Of a stretch of DNA of 64,000 nt, positions 1 to 10,523 are shown in pieces. Source of the stretch: Cryptomeria japonica (taxonomy: Eukaryota > Streptophyta > Pinopsida > Cupressales > Cupressaceae); the NCBI RefSeq assembly GCF_030272615.1, contig NC_081415.1, positions 416,604,757-416,668,756 on the forward strand, in the 5' to 3' direction. Numbering within the stretch: the stretch's first letter is position 1; every line of letters begins with the position of its first letter. Under the pieces are notes generated by a model. It had not been told where the DNA came from. It ran no database searches and saw only the letters and a list, made by a program, of their open reading frames with translations. The position numbers were made by a program, and so were the translations under genes.

Positions 1-373
1 GTGTAGGCCTGTCTGCTGTCCTGGAATGAGTCCTATGAGTTCTAGGTGACCCCACTGCACTCCTGTTATCCCCTTGCTCTTGATTCTGTTTGTCTTGTGG
101 GTTCATGCGCTCAATCATGGTGGTGAGTGCCTGCAAGGCCTGAGCCATCTGCTGCTGTCCTGTAGCCATTACTCTGAAAAATTCCCTTGTTTCTTGCTCC
201 TCATTCCTATCGCCTCTGGGTGGGCTACCCCCTTGCCTGTCACCCATGGTGCCCGACTGCCTGTCAAATTCTTGTTCCCTGTCAAACAAAGCTCGCCTGC
301 GAGTGTAATATCTGTGAGAGCCAACCTCAGGCGGCTGCATGTGATTGCTAAACCCTCAGGATGGCAGGATTTA
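1..373 (-). pseudogene. gag: Ty3/gypsy gag, N-terminal fragment (runs off left edge)
   Basis: Read on the minus strand from the primer site leftward, this stretch encodes the start of a gypsy Gag. The peptide includes HRYYTRRRALFDREQEF, then a Gly/Arg/Glu-rich linker, then a helix-like MATGQQQMAQALQALTTMI. Placement immediately downstream of an LTR and initiator-Met primer site, and similarity in layout to the gag start of the chromovirus at 9,094, support the call. The rest of the element lies left of the window. Gag would form the virus-like particle. The short open frames seen on either strand here are fragments of this region or its shadows. Confidence 0.6.
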
Positions 374-385
374 GCTCTGATACCA
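374..385 (-). other. Primer binding site (initiator Met-tRNA type)
   Basis: On the minus strand this reads TGGTATCAGAGC, the complement of the 3' end of plant initiator Met-tRNA, one base after the end of the adjacent LTR. It sets the orientation of the left-edge gypsy element as minus. Confidence 0.85.
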
Positions 386-386
386 A

Positions 387-1481
387 TGTAAGAACCCAAC
401 TTGGCTCTCCTCTGCTGACTGTTTCTTTTGAATGCAATAGATTTGAATTTGTTTTGGTTTTTGAATGTTTATAGATTTTTTTGTGTTTTTTTTTGGTAAT
501 AATGAGCAATGAAACAATACTGGAATAAACTCCTATGCTTAAAATAATACTGGAACAATAATATTACTGCTGGAATTAATTTACGAAACTATCAAGGGAA
601 TGTTTGTTCTGTTTTATGGCCAATATGCCTGGAAAACAAATTCATTACAATGTAAGATAAAAACCTGATTTTTGCTGTCCCAGTAGTTGAAAAAAATCTG
701 CCAACTGCAAATTTTAATTTTTTTGAAAAAATTACTGTTCACGCGGTACTGTAGCAATCTGTACGGCGGCACTGTTCACGCGGCACTGTAGCAGTCCGTA
801 CGGCAGCACCGTAGCGCAGGTACTGTAGCAGCAATTGTATTTTGAAATGATTGCTTCAATTCTGATTTTTAATGGCTGCCAAATGAAACTGTAGGTCTGC
901 AATTAATATATATTCGAAAATCTGCATACCCTAGATGTCTTCCCTTCTTTTTAAAGCCCAAATAGAACTCCAAAATGAAGCTCTCCTGAAATGCCAAATT
1001 TAGTGGATATTTCACCACCTCAAATGGTTGCAACATTGAAGAATTGTCGCTCTCCAATGGCTGACTGAATCAGAAACCCTTGGCTTCTTCTCCCAAGTTC
1101 ATAACAAACAAATATCAATTCTCTGGATGGATGATATAAAATGAGCTCTTAAGTCCCTTCTTATTCTTTCTTATGAGAGCTCGAACACTTTCTTGGCCAA
1201 TGTGGGATTAAAGACATATTCACACATTATAATATTAAAGTGACTTTATTATTATAAAGTTACTTTATAACTTTATAATAACATTAAAATATTTAAATAA
1301 ATCACTTAAGTCACTTTTAATTAAATTAATTAAATATAAAGTCACCTTTTTTAGTTTTATTTTATTTAATGACTTAATAAGAAATTAATTTAATCAATTT
1401 CTCCTTATTTCTCCACTTAGCCTTCGGAGAATGTAAAGGCTAAGAACTCCAATGAGATGCTAAAAAGGTGGGGACATTACA
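387..1481 (-). repeat. 5' LTR of minus-strand gypsy element
   Basis: On the minus strand the LTR begins TGTAATGTCCCCACC at 1,481 and ends GGGTTCTTACA at 387, directly against the primer site. The termini form an extended imperfect inverted repeat. A 37-bp GC-rich unit is repeated from 735 (next copy at 772, then a partial one). AT-rich sequence with several TTAATTAA-like tracts occupies 1,220-1,400. The element inserted into the first 50 bp of the chromovirus 5' LTR: the following TTGACCT at 1,482-1,488 matches the intact 3' LTR at 16,689-16,695. Confidence 0.8.
735..830. repeat. 37-bp GC-rich tandem repeat inside LTR
   Basis: The unit starts CTGTTCACGCGG, continues with ACTGTAGCA and GTACGGC motifs, and recurs at 772 with a truncated third copy after about 809. 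It is far more GC-rich than the flanking AT-rich LTR. Confidence 0.75.
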
Positions 1482-1488
1482 TTGACCT

Positions 1489-2168
1489 TGTTGAAGATAT
1501 AGCTGCAATAGAGATCATCAATGCAATGTTCCTTATTTATTTCTTCTGGTATCAGTTCATTAGCTTCCGTTCTTTTCTTGCCTTGTTTGCTGTCGGTGAC
1601 TCTTCATGTGGCTACCGCTGTCAGTGAAGGTGATGTGGCTGTCAGTTCATGTGGCTGTCAGTGTATATGAGGTTGTCAGTGCAGATGTAATTGTCCGTGC
1701 CTTTTCCTTTTCCCTTCGTGTGCCTCTTCACTGGAAATCCCGATATGTGATATTGATCATTTTTCTTTGTCTCGTGCTCTCTTCTTTGGCAGTTTCGATA
1801 GTTTCATGATCAGCTTCTCTCATTCATCAAATAGTGTGATTGTGTATGTCAGATCAGAGATATTGTGTTCCTTCTGCATTCAGAGTTTTCGGTCATATGA
1901 AGGTTTTTTTTTATTGTATGTAAGATGTATCATCTGAGTTCATTCTTATGATTGATTTGTAGAGAATCAAACTCATTATTGTGATTGATAGTAATCTAAG
2001 ACTATCATTAGTTGTATTCTTTTCTGAGATATAATAAAGTTCATTTTGAGTGGGCTGGGTTTTTCACCCTCAGGTGGAGGGTTTTCCCAAGATAAAGGCT
2101 TGTGTATTTGTGTTTCATTCTTTATTTTCTGTTCTCAGTTTTTCTATATTCTGGTTCAAGTTTTAACA
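1489..2168 (+). repeat. Copia 5' LTR
   Basis: 680 bp, TG...CA bounded. A TAATAAAG tract lies near 2,032 in the right part of the LTR, the usual place for promoter and poly(A) signals. Its partner is 6,689-7,357. Confidence 0.93.
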
Positions 2169-2181
2169 TGGTATCAGAGTG
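2169..2181 (+). other. Primer binding site
   Basis: TGGTATCAGAGTG abuts the 5' LTR end and differs from the canonical initiator Met-tRNA complement TGGTATCAGAGCC near its 3' side. Confidence 0.85.
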
Positions 2182-2256
2182 GGTCTAGAAGATCGATCCA
2201 AAACCAGAATTTTTAAGTTCTTTATTTCTTTCAGTTGTTTGCCTAAGTCATTCATT

Positions 2257-5200
2257 ATGGTGAACGGATTGAAAGTAGAAGATAGACTAGATGGTTCGTC
2301 AAATTTCTCTTCTTGGAAATTTAGAATTCTGATCACTTTAGAAGAGAATGATCTCCTTGACTATGTCTCGAAAGATGTAGAAGAACTTTCTGCTGATTCA
2401 TAGAAAGTTCATTGGAGAAAGAATAAGACCATGGCTAAGAAAATTTTGATTGATTCCGTTAAGGATCATCTGGTGCCTATCATCTCTAAGTTGGATTCAA
2501 CTAAGGAAATGTTTCAGACTCTAAAGAATCTTTATGAATTCAACAATACCAGTAGAGCTTTAGCCCTGAGGCGTCAACTGCTGCATGTGAAAATGTGTAG
2601 AGGAGAATTTGTTACTTCTTATTTCATGAAGATTTCTAAGTTAAAAGATCAACTCAGTGCAATTGGAGATACTTTTGCTCATAAAGACTTGGTTATGTTA
2701 GCTATGAATGGACTTCCCATCTCCTAGGAATCCTTCATTCAAGGCATTAGTGGAAGAGATGATCTTCCTAAATTTGATAGGTTGAGGGCAGATTGCATTC
2801 AGGAAGAATGCAGACAAGAAGCAAGAGGTTATGGTCGCAAATCTCATCATGAAGATGATCATGTGCTTGCTGCCCATGCATCTAAGGGGAAAGGAAAGAA
2901 AGGTAACTTCAAAAGATTTAGAGACAAGAATGTTAAGTCAGCCCCTGATGCCAAGAAAAAGTGGAAGGACCTTTCTAGAATTCAGTGTTTTAGGCGTGAC
3001 AAATTTGGTCACTTTGCCAGAGATTGTGTATCAAAATCTAAGCCTCAAGCAGCTGCTGCAAATGTTGAGAATCCTTCTCCTCAAAGAAAGTCAAATGAAA
3101 ATTCTGAAAAATTCTTATTTATTTCTGCACTTTTTAGTAATGTTCCTATTAATAGTGATACATGGTTGATAGATAGTGGAGCATCTCGGCATATCACTGG
3201 TTTTCGTGAGCACCTTTCAAACTTGAAAGAAAAAGACTCTCATCTTCAAGTATCATTGGTGATGATGCTTGCTATTCTGTGAAGGGTGTTGGTTATACTT
3301 TTTTTCAGTTGGACTCTGGTATTCCTCTTCATTTAAGTGATGTCCTATTTGTTCCTGGTATTAAGAGGAATCCGATTTCTATTTCTGCATTAGAAGACAA
3401 AGGTTATCATGTTGCTTTTGCTGATGGAAAAGTACTTGCATGGAAGAAGAACTCTAGTATTCAATCAGCTCATGTTATTGGTGTTCGTCATGATAGTCTT
3501 TACAAGCTTTCAGCTCATCCTATTCAAGTCTTAGCTCATGATTCTTCAAGTTCAAGTGAGTTGTGGCATAAAAGATTTGGTCATTTAAATTTCAAAACTT
3601 TGTCTTCAATGGAGAAGGTTGTCATTGGTTTTCCTAAGCTGAATCAAAACCATGAAGGTGTTTGCAAGGGGTGTACTCTAGGTAAGAACATTAAGAGCAC
3701 CTTTCATAGTAGTGAAAGTAGGGCAAATAATGCTCTAGAATTTATTCATTTTGATTAATGTGGACCTATGCCAATTGCTTCTCTTAGTGGTTTTTGGTAT
3801 TATGTCACCTTTATTGATGGTTTTTCACGTAAGTGCTGGATTTACTTTCTTAAGTCTAAAGAGTTTGATGAAGTGCTGTCCAGATTTAAAGAGTTCAAAG
3901 CTTTAGTTGAAAATCTATCTAGGAAGAAAATGAAAATTCTTAGATATGATAATGGAGGAGAATGTTTCTGGCGTTTTTCATAACTTTTGTGTTGAAGCTG
4001 GGATTAAGAGGGAGTTCTGTGTCCCTTATAATCCTCAACAAAATGGTGTGGCTGAAAGAAAGAATAGGACAATTGTTGAAGCAACAAAGGCTATGATTCA
4101 TGACCAAAGTCTTCAAACATTTCTTTGGGCTGAGGCTTGCAGGACAACAGTTCACATTTAGAATCGTAGTCCTCATCAAATTCTAAACAACTTGACTCCA
4201 GAAGAAGCTTTTACAGGTGTCAAACCAGATGTAAGTTATTTCAGGATCTTTGGATGCCCTATTTATATTCATGTTCCTAAAGAGAAAATATCTAAATTAG
4301 AACCTTCAGGCAAGAAAGGCATCTTGGTTGGTTATAGTGAATCTTCAAAAGCATATAGAATCTACATTCCAGGACAAAAATAGATTGAGATCAGTAGGGA
4401 TGTTTCTTTTGATGAAGATGAAGCTTGCAGGAAATTCAAAGAATCTAACATAGAATCTGATAAAGAAGATTTTGAGCATCCTCAAGGTTTAGATATGACT
4501 GATCCAAATCCATCTTCAGACATTCAGAGGGAGTTTATAGATTTAGAAGATCCTATTGATTCAGCTGATCCAATTGATCCAGTTGACTTTATAGTTACAT
4601 CAGCAAGTCCCAATAATAGTTCAACTAATAAGAAAAGACCTTTGTGGGCCAGACACACTATGGAAGATGCTGAAAATATGCAGCCCCTCGTGGTACTTTC
4701 AAAGAAAGTAAAAGACCTCACAAGTTTGTTGGCTATGTATCTTTGATGAGTCATATCTTAGCATCCGAGCCTTCAAATGTTGAAGAGGCTTTAAATCTGC
4801 AAGTGTGGAAGGATGCCATGATAGAGGAATATCAATCTATTATGAAAAATGATGGGACATTGTTCCAAGGCCTAAACACAAATCAGTGGTTTCTTCTAAG
4901 TGGCTGTTCAAAATCAAACATGTAGCTGATGGGAGTATAGAAAAGTAGCCAGAGGTTTTCCTCAAAAGGAAGGCATAGATTTCGAAGAAACCTTTGCACC
5001 TGTAGCACGTTACATTTCTATCAAGACTATCATAGTTGTTGCAGCTGTTAAGGGTTGGAAACTTCATCAAATGGATGTGAAAACAGCCTTCTTGAATGGT
5101 AAAATTGAAGAGGAGATTTACATTGAGCAGCCAGAGGGCTTTATTATTCACAATAGAAACTCTCATGTATGCAGGCTGAAAAGGGCCTTATATGGTCTTA

Positions 5201-6368
5201 AACAAGCCCCTCGTGCTTGGTATGAAAGGATAGACCACTATCTTTTGAGCTTGGGTTTTCTAAAGAATGACGCTGATCCAAACTTATATTTAAAGGTATG
5301 TGATGATAAGGTGCTGATTTTAGTACTATATGTTGATGATTTATTCCTCACTGGTAATGATGATCTCATTGACAAATGTAAGATGGATTTAGCTTCAGAA
5401 TTTGAAATGAAAAATCTTGGTTTGTTACATTATTTCCTTAAACTTGAGGTATGGCAAAGACCAAATGAAATCATATCGAGTCAAGGTAAATATGCAGTTG
5501 ATATTTTGAAAAGATTTGACATGTTAGAGTGTAAGTCTATGGTGACTCCTATGGAAGTAAATCTGAAGAAATTACATGATGATGCAGCTACTTCAGAGTT
5601 AGTTGAGCCTACTATGTATAAACAATTAATTGGCTCTTTAATGTACTTGGTTAACACAAGGTCTGATATATGCTATGCGGTTAATACCTTGAGTCAGTTC
5701 ATGTGTGAACCAAGGCATATTCACCTTGTGGCAGCCAAACATATATAGAGATATGTACGTGGTACAATTGGACTTGGCCTAAAATTTTCTTCGTGTGTAG
5801 AGCTGAACTTGCAGGGGTTTTCTAATTTAGATTGAGCAGGTTGTGTGCATGACAGAAAAAACACTTCATGTTGTTTTAGCCTAGGTTCAGCTATGATTTC
5901 CTGATGCAACAAGAAACAATCCTGTGTTGCACAAAGTATAGCTGAAGCAGAATATGTTGCAGCTTGTGTGGCTGCAAGAGAAGTTGTGTGGCTTCAGAAA
6001 TTACTTGCAGGCTTGTTTGGACAACCTTTGGAACCTACTGCGATTATGTGTGATAATCAAAGCTGTGTGAAACTTTCAGTTAATCCAATATTTCATGATA
6101 GAAGCAAACATGTCGAAATTAAAATCATTACTTGAGAGACATGGTTCAACGAAAAGCAGTTGAACTCAAGTACATTTCTACAGAGGAGCAGATTGTAGAC
6201 ATTCTCACCAAGCCACTTCCGAGAGTGAAGTTCTGTTACTTCCGAGAAAAGCTTGGTATGATGGAGAATGATGCTCTTCCTAAGAGAGTCTCAACTTCAG
6301 TGATACATTGCCTGTGTTTAATGAGTTCTTCTCTGCGAGAGAAGTTCGAGGTGAAATCCCTTGGTTAA
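2257..6368 (+). pseudogene. gag-pol: Copia gag-pol polyprotein, multiply broken
   Basis: Gag starts at ATG 2,257 (MVNGLKVEDRLDGSSNF). A CCHC knuckle near 2,986-3,028 reads CFRRDKFGHFARDC, so its second Cys is Arg. Protease shows WLIDSGASRHITG near 3,165. The pre-integrase HHCC region is at 3,560-3,690, the integrase core (FIDGFSRKCWIYFLKS) at 3,790-4,160, RT from about 4,760 with DVKTAFLNGKIEEEIY and the catalytic YVDD near 5,330, and RNase H ends TKPLPRVKFCYFREKLGM near 6,250. Stops or frameshifts occur at about 2,401, 2,725, 3,270, 3,756, 3,960, 4,159, 4,381, 4,744, 4,923, 5,746 and 5,830. Domain order with integrase before RT is diagnostic of Ty1/copia. No intact enzyme can be made. Confidence 0.95.
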
Positions 6369-6461
6369 TGAGTTTTTGTCTGTGAGAGAAGTTCGAGGTG
6401 AAATCCCTTGATTGATGAGTTCTTCTCTGCGAGAGAAGTTCGAGATGAAATCCCTTGATCC
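6321..6461 (+). repeat. 47-bp tandem repeat, three copies
   Basis: Copies begin at 6,321, 6,368 and 6,415, each starting ATGAGTT and containing GAGAGAAGTTCGAG and GAAATCCCTTG. The first copy overlaps the last codons of the RNase H frame. Each unit contains the near-palindrome TCTCTGCGAGAGA. Confidence 0.9.
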
Positions 6462-6674
6462 ACCCTCTGGGAGTAGCCATGGTGGAAGTCATGTGTATGA
6501 CTTTATGATTTTTATTTTTCGGTTTTATTCATCTTCTAGGAGTAGCTATGATGAATTTTGTTATCCTAAGATAACAACTTTATTGAATAAAATCTGTGAT
6601 GGTTTTTTGGTTGACATCTTCTGAGTTGTAGTTATGTGTACTTGTCATATGTTGACATAATGAAGATCTCTCTC

Positions 6675-6688
6675 TTGCTAAGAGGGAG
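6675..6688 (+). other. Polypurine tract region
   Basis: A purine-rich run ending AAGAGGGAG lies directly before the TG of the 3' LTR, the usual site for plus-strand priming. Confidence 0.75.
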
Positions 6689-7357
6689 TGTTGAAGATAT
6701 AGTTGCGATAGATATCATCAATGCAATGTTCCTTATTTATTTCTTCTGGTATCAGTTCATTAGCTTCCGTTCTTTTCTTGCCTTGTTTGCTGTCGGTGAC
6801 TCTTCATGCTGCTATAGCTGTTGGTGAAGGTGATGTGGCTGTCGGTGTATATGAGGTTGTCGGTGTAGATGTAACTATCTGTGCCTTTTCCTTTTCCCTT
6901 CGTGTGCCTCTTCACTGGAAATCCCGATATGTTATATTGATAATTTTTCTTTGTCTCGTGCTCTCTTCTTTGGCAATTTCGATAGTTTCATGATCGACTT
7001 CTCTCATTCATCAAATAGTGTGATTGTGTCTGTTAGATCAAAGATACTATGTGTTCCTTCTGCATTCAATGTTTTCAGTCATATGAAGTTTTTTTTTTTA
7101 TTGTATGTAAGATGTATCATCTCAGTTCATTCATATGATTGATTTGTAGAGAATCAAACTCGTATCATTGTGATTGATACTAATCTGAGACTATCATTAG
7201 TTGTATTCTTTTCTGAGATATAATAAAGTTCATTTTGAGTGGGCTGGGTTTTTCACCCTCAGGTGGAGGGTTTTCCTAGGATAAGGGCTTGTGTATTTGT
7301 GTTTCATTCTTTATTTTCTGTTTTCAGTTTTTCTATATTCTGGTTCAAGTTTTAACA
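6689..7357 (+). repeat. Copia 3' LTR
   Basis: 669 bp, near-identical in layout to 1,489-2,168, followed directly by target duplication GACCT. Confidence 0.93.
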
Positions 7358-8948
7358 GACCTATCATTCGAGTTCCTGTAGGTCCACGATATGATTAGGG
7401 GACTCATTCTGAGGGTCATGGAGATTTATAGGGACTCTGTGAGCCATTTTGGACCTTTAGACAACAGTTCCTACTTTTTAGGGAGGTCTCCTATTTTTTT
7501 AGGGAGAACTTGTTGTTGACTAGATAACCACCCGGGGGAGCAGGGAGTAGAGCAAGATCCTTTTGAGCAGTTACAGGTGTTTGGAGAGAGGTTCCTTTTT
7601 TTAGGGCGAGTTCGTACTTTTTAGTAGGAATTGTCAGTTGGCCTGCTGGACTCAAACAACATCAGTGATCATAGTGCTTAAGATGAAATTCAGATCTGAG
7701 TCACGGATTTCATTTTATGAATAAATTAGTAAGTTGGATTAAATAAATAATAATAAAGTGAAATAATATAATCACTTTATATTAATAAAGTGGCCACTTG
7801 GCACATTTTCCTAGAAATAACTTAATAATATGGCCACTTTTAATGAGACATTAGACCCTCAATGGGTCACACCACTTAGGGGAAGTATTTTTTTAATAAA
7901 AATAAACATTTTAACATGTTTTATGATGTCAAAAGTCCAACCCTAACCCCAAATTCGAATTAGGGTTTGAGGAATGTTAAAAGAGCATTTGGGAGTTCAT
8001 TTGTGCATTATGTTTTGATGCTTTTTGAAAAATTCTTTACCTTCAGCAGGTCTGTAGCATATTGGCAGAGTTCTGGAGCAAATTTGGGTACGAAAACCTC
8101 CAAATTGCAAGTGTAGGATGAAAACCCTCACACTTATTAGCATATTGATCTTCATTGGAAGCTCTTTTCAGGTCTTTGGGTCCAAATTCAAGAGCATTTT
8201 GGCGGATTACAGCAACGTTAGGGTCTGAAATTCTGATCTGAGCAGAAAAGTCACAATTTGCAGCAAGCATATACTCCCAATCAGCAGGCCGTACCTTTCC
8301 CAAGATAGTCGTACCACCATATCTTGCTTGGAGTTTTCAATAAAATAAAATAAGGGTATTTGCAGTAGTTTTATTGTACAAATTTCATTGTTGGCAGCTA
8401 ATAAGAAGAAGTGAATGGTTATTTTGGAGGAATTGCATCATTTTGGAGTTGTGTCAGCAAATTAGTGGGGAAATACTACATTCCTGGAGGGTTTTACCTG
8501 GCAAGAAATCAGAATTCCATTTGGGTCTGCTTAGTACTTCTCAAATTCTTTTTGGTAATTATCTACTAAGAGAATACAATACCTTGGAGTAACTTGCAGC
8601 ACCGAGAGGCTCCTGTATCGCTTTGTGTACCACCTTCTAGCATTAAAATAAGCTCATTCAGGCAGAGTATTGGAGACTTGGTAGGCCAAATTTGGCTCTA
8701 GTTGTCTTAAATAATCACTTTCTTGAATTTTGTAATTTGCTGCAATAAAATCAGAGTTCTGATTTCCTATTTTCATAATTAATTTAGTTTTCTATATGTA
8801 CTGTCTCTACTGTGCAACATTCAAAAAAAGTCAATAACACGCAAGTTATCCTAAAATCTCTTCAAAAACCAAAAATAGTTATACGTTGGCCAAAGAATTG
8901 AGTTAAACAAACAAATCAGCTGTCAAAATCAGTGGTTGGCATCTTTCA
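7358..8948 (+). repeat. 5' LTR-A (start displaced by insertions)
   Basis: It corresponds to 16,691-18,286. The first 48 bp of the LTR are missing from this continuous block: the copia separates 1,482-1,488 from it and the remainder lies beyond the left-edge gypsy element. It contains the shared motif GGCCGTACCTTTCCCA near 8,288 and ends GGCATCTTTCA. Confidence 0.92.
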
Positions 8949-8949
8949 G

Positions 8950-8961
8950 TGGTATCAGAGC
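8950..8961 (+). other. Primer binding site
   Basis: TGGTATCAGAGC follows LTR-A after one spacer G, the initiator Met-tRNA type site. Confidence 0.9.
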
Positions 8962-9093
8962 GATGATCCTGCCAGCTTGGGGGTCATCGAAGTGATTCTA
9001 TGCATCGGGGCAGATTTGGTACACAAATTTTAAACACACAGAAGACCTCGGGTGGAATTGAACTTTGTAGCTGAACAACCTGTAGAGACTAAT

Positions 9094-10440
9094 ATGGGTG
9101 ACATTCTAGAGGGTCACAGGAGCCCTCCCAGGCAGGAAAGACAAAATCCACTCGTCCCTGATGGGATCATGAGAAGCTTGGCTGATGCGTAGCCGAGAAT
9201 TGTCCAAGCTATTATCAGGTTACAAGATACACTGGATAGGATGGATTTATCACAGGGGTAGGCACAAAAGTCAAAGGAAACCAGTCTCTACTGCAAGGAG
9301 TCGTGGCAGCAGTAGGACCCCATCTTCCTTGGGAAATGCATCTATTTCACCTTAGAGAGACAGGACACATACTAGGACAGCCGATAGACCTATGCTTCCT
9401 CGCTTCACTCCTAGACATGAACCTCCATTGTCTGATCTGCAGAATGGAGTGACTTTTCAGGATACAGTTATGGCTACTAGTGATGAGTGGACTCGATTTC
9501 CGACACATGTCAAAGACGCTTTTCCTTTGCATCAATATTGTATGCAGCGCAAAGATTGTATGAGGGGACAAAATGACAGATGGCCTAGACAATAGTGGAA
9601 CAATGATTTGAAGAAAGCTATAGACAAGCTTACTTTATCCACATTTGATGGCAGTGGCTCCATTAGTGCACGAGCATGGGTCCATAAGTTGGACATATAC
9701 TTATCCTTGAAACCTATGGCTGAAGATGAAGCCATTCAATTTGCTGTCCTACACTTAGAGAGAGTTGTATATGATTGGTGGCATCATGGATTAGTTACTC
9801 AGAACCATGCTCTCATTCACTCATACCCAGAGTTCACCGAGAGACTGATTGCCAGGTTTAATAGGAAGGATGTGGAACTATATTAGAGGGACTTAGCTCT
9901 ACTGAAGCGGACTGGACATGTAGAGACTTACATTAACTAGTTCTAGTGCATAGCAGTTATGGTTCCAAAGATGCTCGATAGATGGGTGGTGATGCTTTTT
10001 ATTGAGGGCCTTCATGAGAGACTCAAAGGATTGGTAAAGGCTTTAAAGCCTTTACCAATCCTCCGAGTCTCTTTAAAGCCTTTACCAATCCTCTGAGTCT
10101 CTCATGAAGGCCATACAACTTACATAAACATTGGCGTAAGACTTTACAGGAGGCCATACAACTTACATAAACATTGGACTTGGATACCTCACCTCCACCC
10201 TCCACATTTCAGCAAAACAAAAACTTTCCCAGGAATTCCAAACCCTTCCAAAAGACTTTTAATCCACAGAAGGGAAACACATCTTCTCCTAAGATTGATC
10301 GGGAATCCAGAAATGAATTGAGAAGAAAGAAGTTGTGTTTGACTTGTAAGGAACCTTGGGAACTAAGTCACAGATGCCTTGGCAAAGGCAAAGCCCATCT
10401 CATTGAGGTGAGCTCAGACGTGGAGGATGAACACATATAG
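9094..10440 (+). pseudogene. gag: Chromovirus gag
   Basis: The start is ATG 9,094 (MGDILEGHRSPPRQERQNP). The central capsid-like region at 9,600-9,890 (FDGSGSISARAWVHKLDIYL, then LIARFNRKD) matches the retrotransposon Gag layout. The zinc-knuckle-like end is CLTCKEPWELSHRCLGKGKAH near 10,340. Stops at about 9,190, 9,262, 9,593 and 9,883 and a rearranged segment at 10,009-10,170 break the frame. Gag would package element RNA. The downstream protease begins near 10,520. Confidence 0.88.
10009..10170. repeat. Fold-back plus tandem duplication within gag
   Basis: A perfect 34-bp palindrome lies at 10,028-10,061. Its left arm (10,009-10,044) is also complementary to a second, longer arm at about 10,075-10,112. 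Immediately after, the segment GGCCATACAACTTACATAAA occurs twice (about 10,109 and 10,151). The segment duplicates and inverts gag coding sequence, so it is a local rearrangement and not a regulatory hairpin. Confidence 0.85.
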
Positions 10441-10523
10441 GACACTGATGATGAGAAGGTACATAATGAGCACCACAGATAGAGCTTGATTCTATTGATG
10501 CACAGGCTACGACCAATGTCACT

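Larger units (their letters stand above)
1489..7357 (+). mobile_element. Complete but decayed Ty1/copia retrotransposon
   Basis: The boundaries are fixed by two LTRs (1,489-2,168 and 6,689-7,357) starting TGTTGAAGATATAG and ending TTTTAACA, flanked by the perfect 5-bp target duplication GACCT (1,484-1,488 and 7,358-7,362). Between them lie a primer site, a gag-pol in copia order (Gag, protease, integrase, RT, RNase H), a tandem-repeat 3' region and a purine-rich tract. The pol frame is broken by many stops and shifts, so the copy is not autonomous. It sits inside the 5' LTR of the chromovirus composite. The two LTRs differ by scattered substitutions and small indels, so the insertion is not recent. 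Confidence 0.95.
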
